Source of the DNA: Aquimarina atlantica
Lineage (GTDB): Bacteria > Bacteroidota > Bacteroidia > Flavobacteriales > Flavobacteriaceae
Length of the DNA: 64,000 nucleotides
Direction of reading: 5' to 3'
NCBI RefSeq assembly: GCF_000626715.1
Contig: NZ_AQRA01000001.1
Coordinates: 62,001-126,000 of the forward strand
The position numbers and the translations under genes are program-made. Positions within the stretch are counted from its first letter, which is position 1. Every line of letters begins with the position of its first letter. The notes beneath the pieces are model-generated. The model searched no databases. It was not told the origin of the DNA and saw only the letters and a list, made by a program, of their open reading frames with translations. This document shows, in pieces, positions 17,006 to 25,003 of the stretch.

Positions 17006-17025
17006 TCTTTTTTTTAAATAATTGT

Positions 17026-17187
17026 AACGTTTAATATATGTGTTGTATCGGGGCAAAATGTTACTTTGCTTTTCGATTTTTCTGCGCAACGGTAGCTAAT
17101 TTTTTTCGAATAGACATTGCACCATTACAAATATACAAGAACCTCTGGAGTATTACTTAACTACTATAATCACATATATAGTATAGC
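17026..17187 (-). repeat. attC-like cassette site, family A
   Basis: About 162 bp from AAC (17026-17028). The arms are AACGTTTAATATATGTGTTG and TATAATCACATATATAGT, and the inner stem is TGCGCAACGGTAG against GACATTGCACC. The high edge is GTATAGCCACCAG in place of a clean GTT. Its distal part CCACCAGTTA matches TCACCAATTA at the 5' opening of the unit it closes. Confidence 0.75.
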
Positions 17188-17198
17188 CACCAGTTATT

Positions 17199-17951
17199 TT
17201 ATTCTTTTCTGTCATAATCATCAGGAAGTTGTATTGCAAATTCCTTCATTTTTTCTCTGTCAATTTTATCCGTGATTTCATAGTTATCTCGGTTAAGAAA
17301 CTGAATCATAATCGGATAGTTTTCCTTGTTATTAAAGCATTTTAATTGACTTTCATTATATTCAAAAATGTTAAAAACCCAATAGTTATGTCGCTCGTAT
17401 CCGGTTAAGTTCATTGTTATGATTTCAAAATTTCCATTTCCGTCAAAATCTCTCTCGACTCTGTTTCCATCCATCATGTCTGTGAAGGAAATCTTTATGA
17501 ACTTCTGATCCTTAGTTTGGAAAAGATATATTACCCTTACGTTTAGTTCAGCAATTCCATTACCCATATAGGGAACAATAATCTTTAAGTCTTTTAGACC
17601 GTCACCGTTGATATCTACAACACGAATTGGCTCGTGTCCAATGTTTAGGGAAGAAAAAAACATTTGTTCTGTAATTTTTTGAACCTGCGTCTTGTTACGA
17701 AAAACTCGAATAACTGATGGATTATCCCCATTAGACGTAAACGAGGTCAATTGAATTGTCAGTGCATCCTTATTATCGAAGAATTGATCAATTTTTAAAG
17801 TAGAATTGATTGATTGTTTTTTGGTTGTCCAGTCATATAATTTCCAGTCTTTGTATTCTAGGTATGTCGGTGATGGGTATTTCTCAAACGGATATTGGCC
17901 GAATGTTAGATAGGTCGTTAGGATAAATAATACGGTCGAAATAGTTCTCAT
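17199..17951 (-). CDS. exported protein with FG-GAP/VCBS-type calcium motif
   Basis: A 250-residue protein with a Sec signal (STVLFILTTYLTFGQ). The centre carries the aspartate-rich FG-GAP/VCBS repeat VVDINGDGLKDLKII and a second degenerate copy ERDFDGNGNFEIITM, both typical calcium-binding DxNGDGxxD loops of integrin-like beta propellers. Two copies are too few for a full propeller. Probable location is periplasm or cell surface; function unknown. MRTIST (17951) is chosen as start because upstream in-frame codons run into the site arm. Confidence 0.7.
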   Translation of the reverse strand: MRTISTVLFILTTYLTFGQYPFEKYPSPTYLEYKDWKLYDWTTKKQSINSTLKIDQFFDNKDALTIQLTSFTSNGDNPSVIRVFRNKTQVQKITEQMFFSSLNIGHEPIRVVDINGDGLKDLKIIVPYMGNGIAELNVRVIYLFQTKDQKFIKISFTDMMDGNRVERDFDGNGNFEIITMNLTGYERHNYWVFNIFEYNESQLKCFNNKENYPIMIQFLNRDNYEITDKIDREKMKEFAIQLPDDYDRKE

Positions 17952-17966
17952 TTTGTAATTGGTGAC

Positions 17967-18114
17967 AACGCTCCAAATAAAAAGATGTTTTATTACTTTC
18001 AATTTTTTTGCACATTGGGTGCTAACTTTTACTTTTTGTAAGTAATGTGTCTTTGCAAAAACACAAGAACCATTCGATTGACCAATTAGCTGCTATGATC
18101 ACCTATATAGTGTT
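17967..18114 (-). repeat. attC-like cassette site, family A, one arm decayed
   Basis: 148 bp from AAC (17967-17969) to GTT (18112-18114). The high half is normal family A (TGCTATGATCACCTATATAG, inner AAGTAATGTGTC against TTGCACATTGGG), but the low arm AACGCTCCAAATAAAAAGAT has lost the usual TTTAATATATGTG. The outer edge is GTTATCATTA, identical over 10 nt to the 5' opening of the unit it closes (18119-18568). Confidence 0.7.
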
Positions 18115-18118
18115 ATCA

Positions 18119-18568
18119 TTATTTTTTTAGATACAGAAGACGTATCATTATGTGCCAGAAACCATAGTAGTCAATTTTTTTATTCAACAAAACATCTATT
18201 GAATTCCTATCATGATTATTTATAGTTAATACTTCGTATTCAAACTTCCGAATCATTCTATTCGGTTGATTTTTTTTTGCTTTCTCAGATTCTGATTTTG
18301 GGATTTCGAATCCTTTAATTTGTTCGATTCCAATTAAGTAGAACTTCTCGTTTTTAATGGCTAGCTTTTTCGTTCCTACGATTAACCAGTCACCATTTCG
18401 ATGCCCAAACTTAACTATTGGAATTCCAAATTCAGATTGATCAATATTGCTTTCGAATTCTTTTTTAAAGCTGTTGGATAAGTCATCATATAAAAATGAA
18501 TATTCTGTAGGTATTCCATATTCCACAGCTTTCTCACTTATATTCTTTTTGATTTCTAAATCCGTCAT
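18119..18568 (-). CDS. small soluble protein of unknown function
   Basis: A 149-residue cytoplasmic protein with no signal peptide. The middle is strand-rich (PIVKFGHRNGDWLIVGTKKL) and the C-terminus ends in a hydrophobic, tryptophan-containing helix (YYGFWHIMIRLLYLKK). It shows some resemblance to SMI1/KNR4-like accessory proteins in size and charge only. No family is assigned. Its stop is 5 nt from one site and its start 14 nt from the next, and its leader is identical to that of the gene at 19506. Confidence 0.6.
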   Translation of the reverse strand: MTDLEIKKNISEKAVEYGIPTEYSFLYDDLSNSFKKEFESNIDQSEFGIPIVKFGHRNGDWLIVGTKKLAIKNEKFYLIGIEQIKGFEIPKSESEKAKKNQPNRMIRKFEYEVLTINNHDRNSIDVLLNKKIDYYGFWHIMIRLLYLKK

Positions 18569-18582
18569 ATTTAATTAATGAT

Positions 18583-18745
18583 AACGTTTAATATATGTGT
18601 CGTAGCAGAGCAAGTTGTTACCTTGCTTTTCGGTTTTTCTTGCGCATTGATTGCTAACTTTTACTCTCTGCAAGTATTGCGCCTTACCAAATATACAGAA
18701 CCTATCGATTAATCGCCTAGCGACTATGATCACATATATGTTGTT
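18583..18745 (-). repeat. attC-like cassette site, family A (best preserved)
   Basis: 163 bp from AAC (18583-18585) to GTT (18743-18745). The terminal arms are AACGTTTAATATATGTGTCG and ACTATGATCACATATATGTT. The inner stem is TTGCGCATTGATTGC against GCAAGTATTGCGCC. The outer edge GTTGTCAC matches 7 of 8 with GTTTTCAC, the 5' opening of the unit it closes (18747-19310), whose stop codon lies 1 nt away. Confidence 0.8.
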
Positions 18746-18746
18746 G

Positions 18747-19310
18747 TCACACGTTTTTTATATTTTCTTTCCAGTTCGCGTTATGTTTTTTTAACGGTTT
18801 AATCGATGTAAAACCAGGATCATAAATTAAGATTATATCTCTATTAGAGTAAAATTTCAGGTCGTAAGCTAACACACACCCGATTAGGATTTCTTCCGGA
18901 ATAATATTGTCAATTATCTCAATTATAAATTTATTACCCTTAAATCTAGTCTTCTTATTTTTATCAAAATATCCAATTTGTTGATTATTCAGGAATATTG
19001 AAATCAAATGTCCTTTTTGTGGGAAAAAGCTAATTTTTTTAGATTGATAAAATAAATTATGTTCTAAAAAAGAGTCACTTTTAAATTGGTAGTTTGAAGC
19101 TTTAAAAGTCAAATTAAAGTTTAAAAACTTAGAGTTTGTCCTTTCATCTAAAACCTTTAGAACTCTGTTTTTATTCAGGTCATAAATATCTGTTTTATTA
19201 TAAGGGAGTAAAATATTAGATTTTGAATGATATTTTAATTTTCCATTGACTTTGACATCATATTTGAGTCTTATGATCCCTTTTTTAGATTTGTCAATAT
19301 TAATTATCAT
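18747..19310 (-). CDS. soluble beta-rich protein, tubby/LURP-like by eye
   Basis: A 187-residue protein without signal peptide or transmembrane helix. The sequence is strand-rich with short turns (GHLISIFLNNQQIGYFDKN, then RFKGNKFIIEIID), the pattern seen in LURP-one/tubby-like beta-barrel proteins; this comparison is visual and weak. The C-terminal half includes a hydrophobic segment (EEILIGCVLAYDLKFY) that could be the central helix of such a barrel. It is a single-gene unit between two family A sites. Confidence 0.55.
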   Translation of the reverse strand: MIINIDKSKKGIIRLKYDVKVNGKLKYHSKSNILLPYNKTDIYDLNKNRVLKVLDERTNSKFLNFNLTFKASNYQFKSDSFLEHNLFYQSKKISFFPQKGHLISIFLNNQQIGYFDKNKKTRFKGNKFIIEIIDNIIPEEILIGCVLAYDLKFYSNRDIILIYDPGFTSIKPLKKHNANWKENIKNV

Positions 19311-19332
19311 TTTTTATTCTTCAATAGGTGAA

Positions 19333-19494
19333 AACGTTTAATATATGTGGCGTAGCAGAACAAATTGTTACCTTGCTTTTCGATGTTTTGCGCATTGGTT
19401 GCTAACTTTTCTTTAGAGCAAACATTGCGTCTTACCAAATATACACGAATCTATCGATTAATCACTTAACTACTATGATTACATACTTGGTGTT
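19333..19494 (-). repeat. attC-like cassette site, family A
   Basis: 162 bp from AAC (19333-19335) to GTT (19492-19494). The arms are AACGTTTAATATATGTGGCG and ACTATGATTACATACTTGGT, and the inner pieces are TTGCGCATTGGTTGC and GCAAACATTGCGTC. The outer edge GTTATAGCC shares only GTTAT with the 5' opening of the unit it closes, so this unit may have been reshuffled. Confidence 0.8.
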
Positions 19495-19505
19495 ATAGCC
19501 TTTTT

Positions 19506-19961
19506 TTAAAATGTATAAAAGCGAACAAAATGCTTATATTTCACATTTACAGCTTTTCCGTTATTCATACCAGGAGACATTTTGGGAAGCAAACTAAATA
19601 TTTCATAAACATTATTTATAGCTGTTTCTGTTGGTCCATCCACTTTTATGTTTTCAATTTCTCCGTTACTATTGATTATAAATTCAATTTTAATCTCAAC
19701 TAGCGTTCTAGACTTAAATTCCTTTGAGATCAGTTCTGTATTTAATTTTAGGTGTATAAAGCCGTTGATTTTGTCTTTTGTACATTTTTTATTTTTTTCC
19801 TCTTTCTTTTTTCTTTTACAATCGTTAAAGAGTGGAGCAATTTCAACATCTTTCCACTCAATAAATTCGGTTTGAGTTTTTTCCTTTTCGTCAATTATTT
19901 CTTGAGATTTAATAGATAAAATTGTTAAAATAAAAAGGAGAACTGATAATTTTATTTTCAT
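19506..19961 (-). CDS. exported protein with TonB-C-like domain
   Basis: A 151-residue protein with a Sec signal (LSVLLFILTILSIKS, mature start QEIIDEK). The last 70 residues look like the TonB C-terminal fold used in Bacteroidota energy-transducer-like proteins: VEIKIEFIINSNGEIENIKV, then a helix around AINNVYEIFSLLPKMSPG, then VNVKYKHFVRFYTF. It lacks the N-terminal transmembrane anchor and proline-rich spacer of a real TonB, so it is probably a free periplasmic domain. It is the first gene of the upper array. Confidence 0.7.
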   Translation of the reverse strand: MKIKLSVLLFILTILSIKSQEIIDEKEKTQTEFIEWKDVEIAPLFNDCKRKKKEEKNKKCTKDKINGFIHLKLNTELISKEFKSRTLVEIKIEFIINSNGEIENIKVDGPTETAINNVYEIFSLLPKMSPGMNNGKAVNVKYKHFVRFYTF

Positions 19962-19975
19962 ATTTAATTAATGAT

Positions 19976-20125
19976 AACGTTTAATATATGTGTCGTAGCA
20001 GGGCAAAATATGACCTGTCTTTTTAACTTCTTGCACAATGATAGTTAAATTTTCTTTTCTGCAAGCATTGTGATTTATCAAAAATATCGATTGATTACTT
20101 TATTGCTACGATAATATATAATGTC
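19976..20125 (-). repeat. attC-like cassette site, family A (array start)
   Basis: About 150 bp from AAC (19976-19978) to GTC (20123-20125), slightly decayed at the high end (GCTACGATAATATATAATG). The inner pieces are TTGCACAATG and GCATTGTG. No minus-strand gene precedes it; the plus-strand AraC gene starts at 20218. It is therefore either an orphan site or the entry end of the array. Confidence 0.7.
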
Positions 20126-20217
20126 ACCACACATTTTTAGTTCATTTCCTATTGAATGTATAGTTCCATATTATCTCTCATTTTTGTTATTTTGTATCTT
20201 TAAAACTAATCAACTAC

Positions 20218-21342
20218 ATGTTTTTTATTATTGGAATTTTTATTGCTGTTTTCCTTTCATTGCTGTTATTAATAAAAAAGAAAAAATCGCATGCAGATAA
20301 AATTCTTGTCATCTGGCTCATTTTAATTTCTGTGCTTCAAATATTTCGATATTTTTTAAAATCAGGCTATTTTTTTGAGCACCCAAATTGGCTTGGTATT
20401 GAGTTAGCTTTACCGGTACTACACGGAGTTTTGTTGTATTTTTATGTTATTGAAATTACAGGAAATACCATTAAAAAGAAAAGTACTGCATTTCTACATT
20501 TTCTTCCCTCTATCATTTTAATTTTATTAACCATACCTTTTTATCAATTAACCGACGAACAGAAAATATTTGTTTATCAAAATGGAGGCAAAGGTTTTGA
20601 ATGGTTTGTAATGATAGAAGGATTAGTAGTAGTAATCTCGGGTTTGACTTATTCTATTTGGTCCTTAATAGTCATAAATAGACATCAAAAAAATATTAAA
20701 AACATATTTTCGAATATAGAAAAAAAGGAACTTCAATGGTTAAAGCTTTTATCAATTGGTAATGGAATTATATTCATTTTAGCTCTTTTTTTTGAAAATG
20801 ATGTAACCTATACAGCGATAGTTGTTTTGGTTCTCTTTATTGGTTTTTTTGGAATTAATCAATTAAATATTTTTTATTCTAATATTGATGTGGTTAAAAT
20901 ACCTGATAAAGAAATAAACGTAGAAAATCAAAAGGTAAATACGAAAGAAGTTTCTAAGAAAAGTGTTTCAAAAGGAAAATATGCTAAGTCTGGGTTAAGT
21001 GAAGATATGGCTTCAGAAATTTATACTAAGCTAAAAGATTTAATGGAGAAAAGTTCATGTTATAAAAACCAAGAACTCACATTAATAGAATTGTCCAAAA
21101 AATTAAACGTGCACCCTAATCATTTATCACAGGTAATTAATAAGATGGAAGGTAAAAATTTTCATAACTATATTAATTCTCTTCGAATAAATGAATTTAT
21201 CAGGATGGCATCCATTGAAGAAAATAAAAAGTATACAATGATTTCTCTTGCTTATGATTGCGGGTTTAATACAAAATCTACATTCAACAAGCATTTTAAA
21301 TTACAAACAGGAAAAACTCCAACAGAGTTTTTCAATTCTTAA
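20218..21342 (+). CDS. membrane-embedded AraC-family regulator
   Basis: A 374-residue regulator with six or seven N-terminal transmembrane helices (residues 1 to about 225; for example FFIIGIFIAVFLSLLLLI and LPVLHGVLLYFYVIEI) and a cytoplasmic C-terminal AraC domain. The first HTH is LTLIELSKKLNVHPNHLSQ and the second YTMISLAYDCGFNTKSTFNK, ending FKLQTGKTPTEFFNS. This architecture is common in Bacteroidota and probably senses a membrane or extracytoplasmic signal. The small lipoprotein gene at 21579 is the nearest possible target. Confidence 0.88.
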   Translation: MFFIIGIFIAVFLSLLLLIKKKKSHADKILVIWLILISVLQIFRYFLKSGYFFEHPNWLGIELALPVLHGVLLYFYVIEITGNTIKKKSTAFLHFLPSIILILLTIPFYQLTDEQKIFVYQNGGKGFEWFVMIEGLVVVISGLTYSIWSLIVINRHQKNIKNIFSNIEKKELQWLKLLSIGNGIIFILALFFENDVTYTAIVVLVLFIGFFGINQLNIFYSNIDVVKIPDKEINVENQKVNTKEVSKKSVSKGKYAKSGLSEDMASEIYTKLKDLMEKSSCYKNQELTLIELSKKLNVHPNHLSQVINKMEGKNFHNYINSLRINEFIRMASIEENKKYTMISLAYDCGFNTKSTFNKHFKLQTGKTPTEFFNS

Positions 21343-21578
21343 CTTGTTTTTTTGTAAATAATTAGTTTATGCCTGTAAATTCTTACCTCTTATATAACAA
21401 ATGTAATTCTCTGAGAAGCACAGTAAAAATGTGAATTTTCAGTATAAGCTTATAGGCACGTACCTACATTTTTATTACCCTTGTTTACTTGACCTTTTGA
21501 TATTTAAAATCAACACATCTTTGTGAAAAAAATAGACGGTATGAAATAGTTCATTCGTTGACATAAAATTTTATAATA

Positions 21579-21779
21579 ATGAAAACAAAGAGAGTTTATT
21601 TATCTATTATGGTTTTTACTGTATTTTTTATATTGAGTTCATGTATTAGTACTGATGACGATTTTATCGAAAGAAATGATGATGATGGAGATGGTGTAAT
21701 AAATGTTATTGATGAATGTTCTCGAACACCAAAAGGAGTTGTTGTTGATGCAGTGGGATGTCCTGCTGAGGAAGATTGA
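21579..21779 (+). CDS. small lipoprotein with one thrombospondin-type-3 repeat
   Basis: A 66-residue lipoprotein: FTVFFILSSCIS supplies the lipobox (Cys at residue 22). Nearly all of the mature part is one calcium-binding TSP3 repeat, DDDGDGVINVIDECSRTPKG followed by VVVDAVGCP. That is the module normally found as a spacer before OmpA domains or in series in surface proteins. Here it stands alone and ends four residues later, so it is either a mini-protein or the remnant of a longer OmpA-like protein. Upstream spacing (237 bp) allows its own promoter. Confidence 0.65.
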   Translation: MKTKRVYLSIMVFTVFFILSSCISTDDDFIERNDDDGDGVINVIDECSRTPKGVVVDAVGCPAEED

Positions 21780-22190
21780 TGATTTGTTTTGATAAACATA
21801 AAATATACTTAAGAACATTGAGGCTTTTGATACACTTAGAATGATAAAATTTCAGATTAAAAAACTATGCTCTATAGCTATTCAATGAAGTGTTAAAATC
21901 ATATTTTTTAAACATTAATTACACCTATTGCGGAAACCCGTAAGAATCGTATTATTTAGTACAGTATCTTTATACTAAGTTGAGTTTATATGATTGTAAT
22001 TTAAGTGGTTAAATGTGTAAAACCCTCTAGTGAAATCTTAGAGGGTTTTATATGTGAAGTACCTATGTAAAACCGTTGTACATCTAAATGCTTTCTCTAT
22101 AATCTTATTCTCGATACACTACACCCAAAAGCGAGACACTCGAAAAGCTACTCTCAATACCTCATAACAGGTGTTATGTAATCAGAAATA
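21780..22190. other. gene-free stretch between lipoprotein and hut operon
   Basis: No credible gene is present. It contains the terminator at 22019-22050, a short CTCGATACACTACACCC...GCGAGACACTCG element at about 22111-22144 of a kind seen in flavobacterial intergenic DNA, and a small stem (AACAGGT with ACCTGTT, 22166-22199) overlapping the hutF stop codon. Confidence 0.4.
22019..22050 (+). terminator. intrinsic terminator
   Basis: A perfect 11 bp stem, AAAACCCTCTA with TAGAGGGTTTT, loop of 9-10 nt. A/T tracts lie on both sides, so it can work in both directions, between the plus-strand lipoprotein (ends 21779) and the minus-strand hut operon (ends 22191). Confidence 0.75.
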
Positions 22191-23573
22191 TTACCTGTTT
22201 TTTAAAGCAGTAATGGTTTTGGCAAATTTTTCTTTTATCTCCAGATACTTTGTATGATTTTGGTTTGTTACAATCATTTTTCCATAAGCAATAGTTCCTA
22301 ATTGCATATTAGAATCTGTAGCATATACTATAGTCGATGCCAGGTTTTGTGTAGCAGTAGTCGCTAGTAATGGTGATGAAGCATCAATAATACAGGCATT
22401 TAGCGGTTCTCCGACTTTAAAGAAATCTGAAGTAAAATTATTCATCGCTTTTCTTCCTGTTTTTGTTGCCATTTCTATTGCGTACATTCCAGAATCTCCT
22501 TGTTGATGAGAAGAGTAGGTGTTTCTTTTATGAGAAATTAAACGTTGCCCATAATCCAAAATACGTAACTCTTCTAATGGATTTAGCCCTACATGACTAT
22601 CGGTACCAATACTCCATTTTCCGCCATTTTCCTGGTATTTCCTTAACGGAAATAATCCATCACCCAAATTACCTTCTGTACTGGGACAAAGTACTACATT
22701 AGCCTTGCTTTTTGCAATTCCATCGATTTCGTGATCCGTTAGATGTGTTGCGTGTACCAGGTGAAACCTGTCATTCATATCTACATGATCCAATAGCCAT
22801 TCTACAGGACGTTTTCCCAGGTATTTTACAGAGTCTTCGATCTCTTTTAATTGTTCTGATACATGAATATGAAATGGAATATCCTGGGGGCCGGATTTTG
22901 CAATCTCTGCAATATCAGATGGTTCAACTCCTCTCATCGAATGAATACCAACCGCAATATTAGCATGTTGATAGTGCTTACAAGCGGCTTTACTTGATTC
23001 TAATAAGGTTAGATACTCATCAATCGTAGGAGAGATAAATCTTCGCTGTCTATCGTTTGGTTCTTGTCCAAAACCACCTTTTTGATAAAAAATAGGAATT
23101 AGGGTAATCCCTATACCCACATTTTTGGCTGCAGAAATAAGACTATTCCCCATTTCTGAAAGGTTAATGTAGGGCACTCCGTTTTTATCGTGATGTACAT
23201 AATGAAACTCGGCTACATTCGTATATCCATGACGCGCCATTTCTGCATAGAGCATGGTTGCTATGGCTTCCATTTGCTCTGGGTTCATCGTTAATGCCAA
23301 TTGATACATCGCTTCTCGCCATCCCCAGAAATCATCTGGGGTAGAAGTCGTGTTTTCATGTCTTTCTGCCAAACCAGCCATTGCATATTGAAAAGCATGA
23401 GAGTGTGCATTTTGAAACCCGGGAATCGCAAAACCATCAATGATTTCATTGGATTTTTGTAGTGGATCAAAAGAAGAAATATCGGTAATGATACCTTCGT
23501 TATTCACAGTGATTCCTGTATGTTCTTTCCAGCCGGTATTTTGTAATACTCCCTTAAAATGATAGGTTTTCAT
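22191..23573 (-). CDS. hutF: formimidoylglutamate deiminase
   Basis: A 460-residue amidohydrolase-superfamily enzyme that converts N-formimidoyl-glutamate to N-formyl-glutamate and ammonia in histidine breakdown. Metal and catalytic motifs are visible: FQNAHSHAFQYAMAGLAER with the HxH pair, the IHVSEQ histidine, and the aspartate in IGTDSHVGL. Length is standard. It closes the operon hutH-I-U-D-G-F, with 16 nt to hutG. Together with HutG this defines the route through formylglutamate rather than direct formiminoglutamase. Confidence 0.93.
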   Translation of the reverse strand: MKTYHFKGVLQNTGWKEHTGITVNNEGIITDISSFDPLQKSNEIIDGFAIPGFQNAHSHAFQYAMAGLAERHENTTSTPDDFWGWREAMYQLALTMNPEQMEAIATMLYAEMARHGYTNVAEFHYVHHDKNGVPYINLSEMGNSLISAAKNVGIGITLIPIFYQKGGFGQEPNDRQRRFISPTIDEYLTLLESSKAACKHYQHANIAVGIHSMRGVEPSDIAEIAKSGPQDIPFHIHVSEQLKEIEDSVKYLGKRPVEWLLDHVDMNDRFHLVHATHLTDHEIDGIAKSKANVVLCPSTEGNLGDGLFPLRKYQENGGKWSIGTDSHVGLNPLEELRILDYGQRLISHKRNTYSSHQQGDSGMYAIEMATKTGRKAMNNFTSDFFKVGEPLNACIIDASSPLLATTATQNLASTIVYATDSNMQLGTIAYGKMIVTNQNHTKYLEIKEKFAKTITALKNR

Positions 23574-23589
23574 AGTGTGTTTCAGAATT

Positions 23590-24393
23590 TTATTGCTGTA
23601 GCGTCTCTATCAAACGCTCCATGGTGTTTTGTAATACGTGTTGTACCTCTTTTGCACGATCTTGATTATACGTAACTTCATTATCGTCCATATATAAAAT
23701 CTTATTCATTTCGAGCTGAAGCGTATGAATGTTGTTTTCCGGATTTCCGAAGTAACGGGTAATGTGCCCTCCTTTAAAAGGAGAGTTGTGATTTACTTCA
23801 AAAGGTCCTGATTTTAATCCGTCTAGTGCAGCCGTAATAAGTTCGGGCGATGCCGTTTTCTCATCGTTATTTCCCAAAATCATATCGGGAAAAGGATCTT
23901 TTTGTATAGTGCTTACTTTATGACGAATAGAATGTGCATCCCAAAGTAATACCTTGCCAAACTGCTTTTTTCTATCTTCTATCAGGGTCTTAACCTGCTC
24001 GTAATAGGGCCAGTAATAGGTATCTAATCTTCTTTTAATTTCGGTTTCATCGGGTTCGAATTCTTTGGATTTATAAATTTTATTACTGTAGAAATCTGTA
24101 ACAGGAGTATTGCTGGTAATAAGCCTGTTATCGTTATATAGCGGTACACTTTTGGGATCTCTATTAAGATCGATAACCCATCGGCTTAGATTAGCTTTAA
24201 TCACAGTAATTCCCATAGCAGGTGCAAATTCATACAACCTGTGTACAAACCAATCGGTATCATCAAGATGCTTACGCATTCTTTTTTTATACTGTTTTTT
24301 TATCCCTGCAGGAAACTTTGTTCCCGAGTGAGGTACACTTATAATTATAGGTACTACTGGTGCTTCGGCTTCTGTAATCTTAAATAGATTCAC
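23590..24393 (-). CDS. hutG: N-formylglutamate amidohydrolase
   Basis: A 267-residue enzyme that hydrolyses N-formyl-glutamate to glutamate and formate, the last step of the pathway. The family blocks are VPHSGTKFP near residue 20, DDTDWFVHRLYEF, ANLSRWVIDLNRDP and the metal-binding LLWDAHSIRH. Size is normal for FGase family members. It sits between hutD and hutF with gaps of 12 and 16 nt, which supports one transcript. Confidence 0.92.
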   Translation of the reverse strand: MNLFKITEAEAPVVPIIISVPHSGTKFPAGIKKQYKKRMRKHLDDTDWFVHRLYEFAPAMGITVIKANLSRWVIDLNRDPKSVPLYNDNRLITSNTPVTDFYSNKIYKSKEFEPDETEIKRRLDTYYWPYYEQVKTLIEDRKKQFGKVLLWDAHSIRHKVSTIQKDPFPDMILGNNDEKTASPELITAALDGLKSGPFEVNHNSPFKGGHITRYFGNPENNIHTLQLEMNKILYMDDNEVTYNQDRAKEVQHVLQNTMERLIETLQQ

Positions 24394-24405
24394 ACGTTTA
24401 TATTT

Positions 24406-24993
24406 TTAATAATTAGTTGTTATTTCAGAAAAAACTAAGGTACTATCTTTTATGGCATTAATACGAATCGTCGTTGCTATTGGCTGGTGTACCATCAACA
24501 TATCAGATTGACTAATTGTATATGTTTTATCATTGATATTAACACTAACTTCTCCAGAATACGTATAGACAAACACCCAATCTCGCTTATTTTGGATAGC
24601 GTATGAGATGTTTTCATTTTGGGTAACATTACGGGCATCTAATGTACCAACCGTATTACCGGTAGTCATCAGGTTAAAATCTGTACATTTTCCTATAGAA
24701 GATGTTTTCCAACCGCCTTCAAATACATCACTATCTAATTTAGAAAGCTGTTTGGTATGTTGGTTTTCGTGCTGCAATGTTATTTCTCCGTCCAAAACCA
24801 GTAGTATTCTCGATACTCCCGGAAGCGAAGTAAAAACAGATTTTTCTACTGCAACAGTTGCCATACTTAACCTGAAATCAAAATTTAACTCCTTGTAATT
24901 TGCCGTTGGCGGATACATAAAAAATTGCGTGGTTGTACCTCCCGACCAGGTATTGATTTTAAAGGTATCAGCTGTTATGACAGTAATTTCCAT
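24406..24993 (-). CDS. hutD: HutD family protein
   Basis: A 195-residue cupin-like protein of the HutD (Ves) family. The hallmark NTWSGGTTTQFFMYPP lies at about residues 14-29, followed by strand-rich cupin segments (SRILLVLDGEITLQHEN). HutD is found in many hut operons and is thought to modulate pathway intermediates, but its molecular role is not established. It starts 10 nt after the hutU stop. Confidence 0.85.
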   Translation of the reverse strand: MEITVITADTFKINTWSGGTTTQFFMYPPTANYKELNFDFRLSMATVAVEKSVFTSLPGVSRILLVLDGEITLQHENQHTKQLSKLDSDVFEGGWKTSSIGKCTDFNLMTTGNTVGTLDARNVTQNENISYAIQNKRDWVFVYTYSGEVSVNINDKTYTISQSDMLMVHQPIATTIRINAIKDSTLVFSEITTNY

Positions 24994-25003
24994 ATACGGT
25001 GAC

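Noticed and set aside
13976..20125. CRISPR array
   Set aside because: Repeats are 125-165 bp and imperfect, spacing equals gene length, and the spacers are coding. No cas gene is present.
778..20125. MITE or insertion-sequence family
   Set aside because: The terminal inverted repeats would allow it, but sites sit exactly at gene ends in one orientation, no target-site duplications or transposase were seen, and the within-unit edge matches are not explained by transposition. Kept only as the alternative to the cassette reading.
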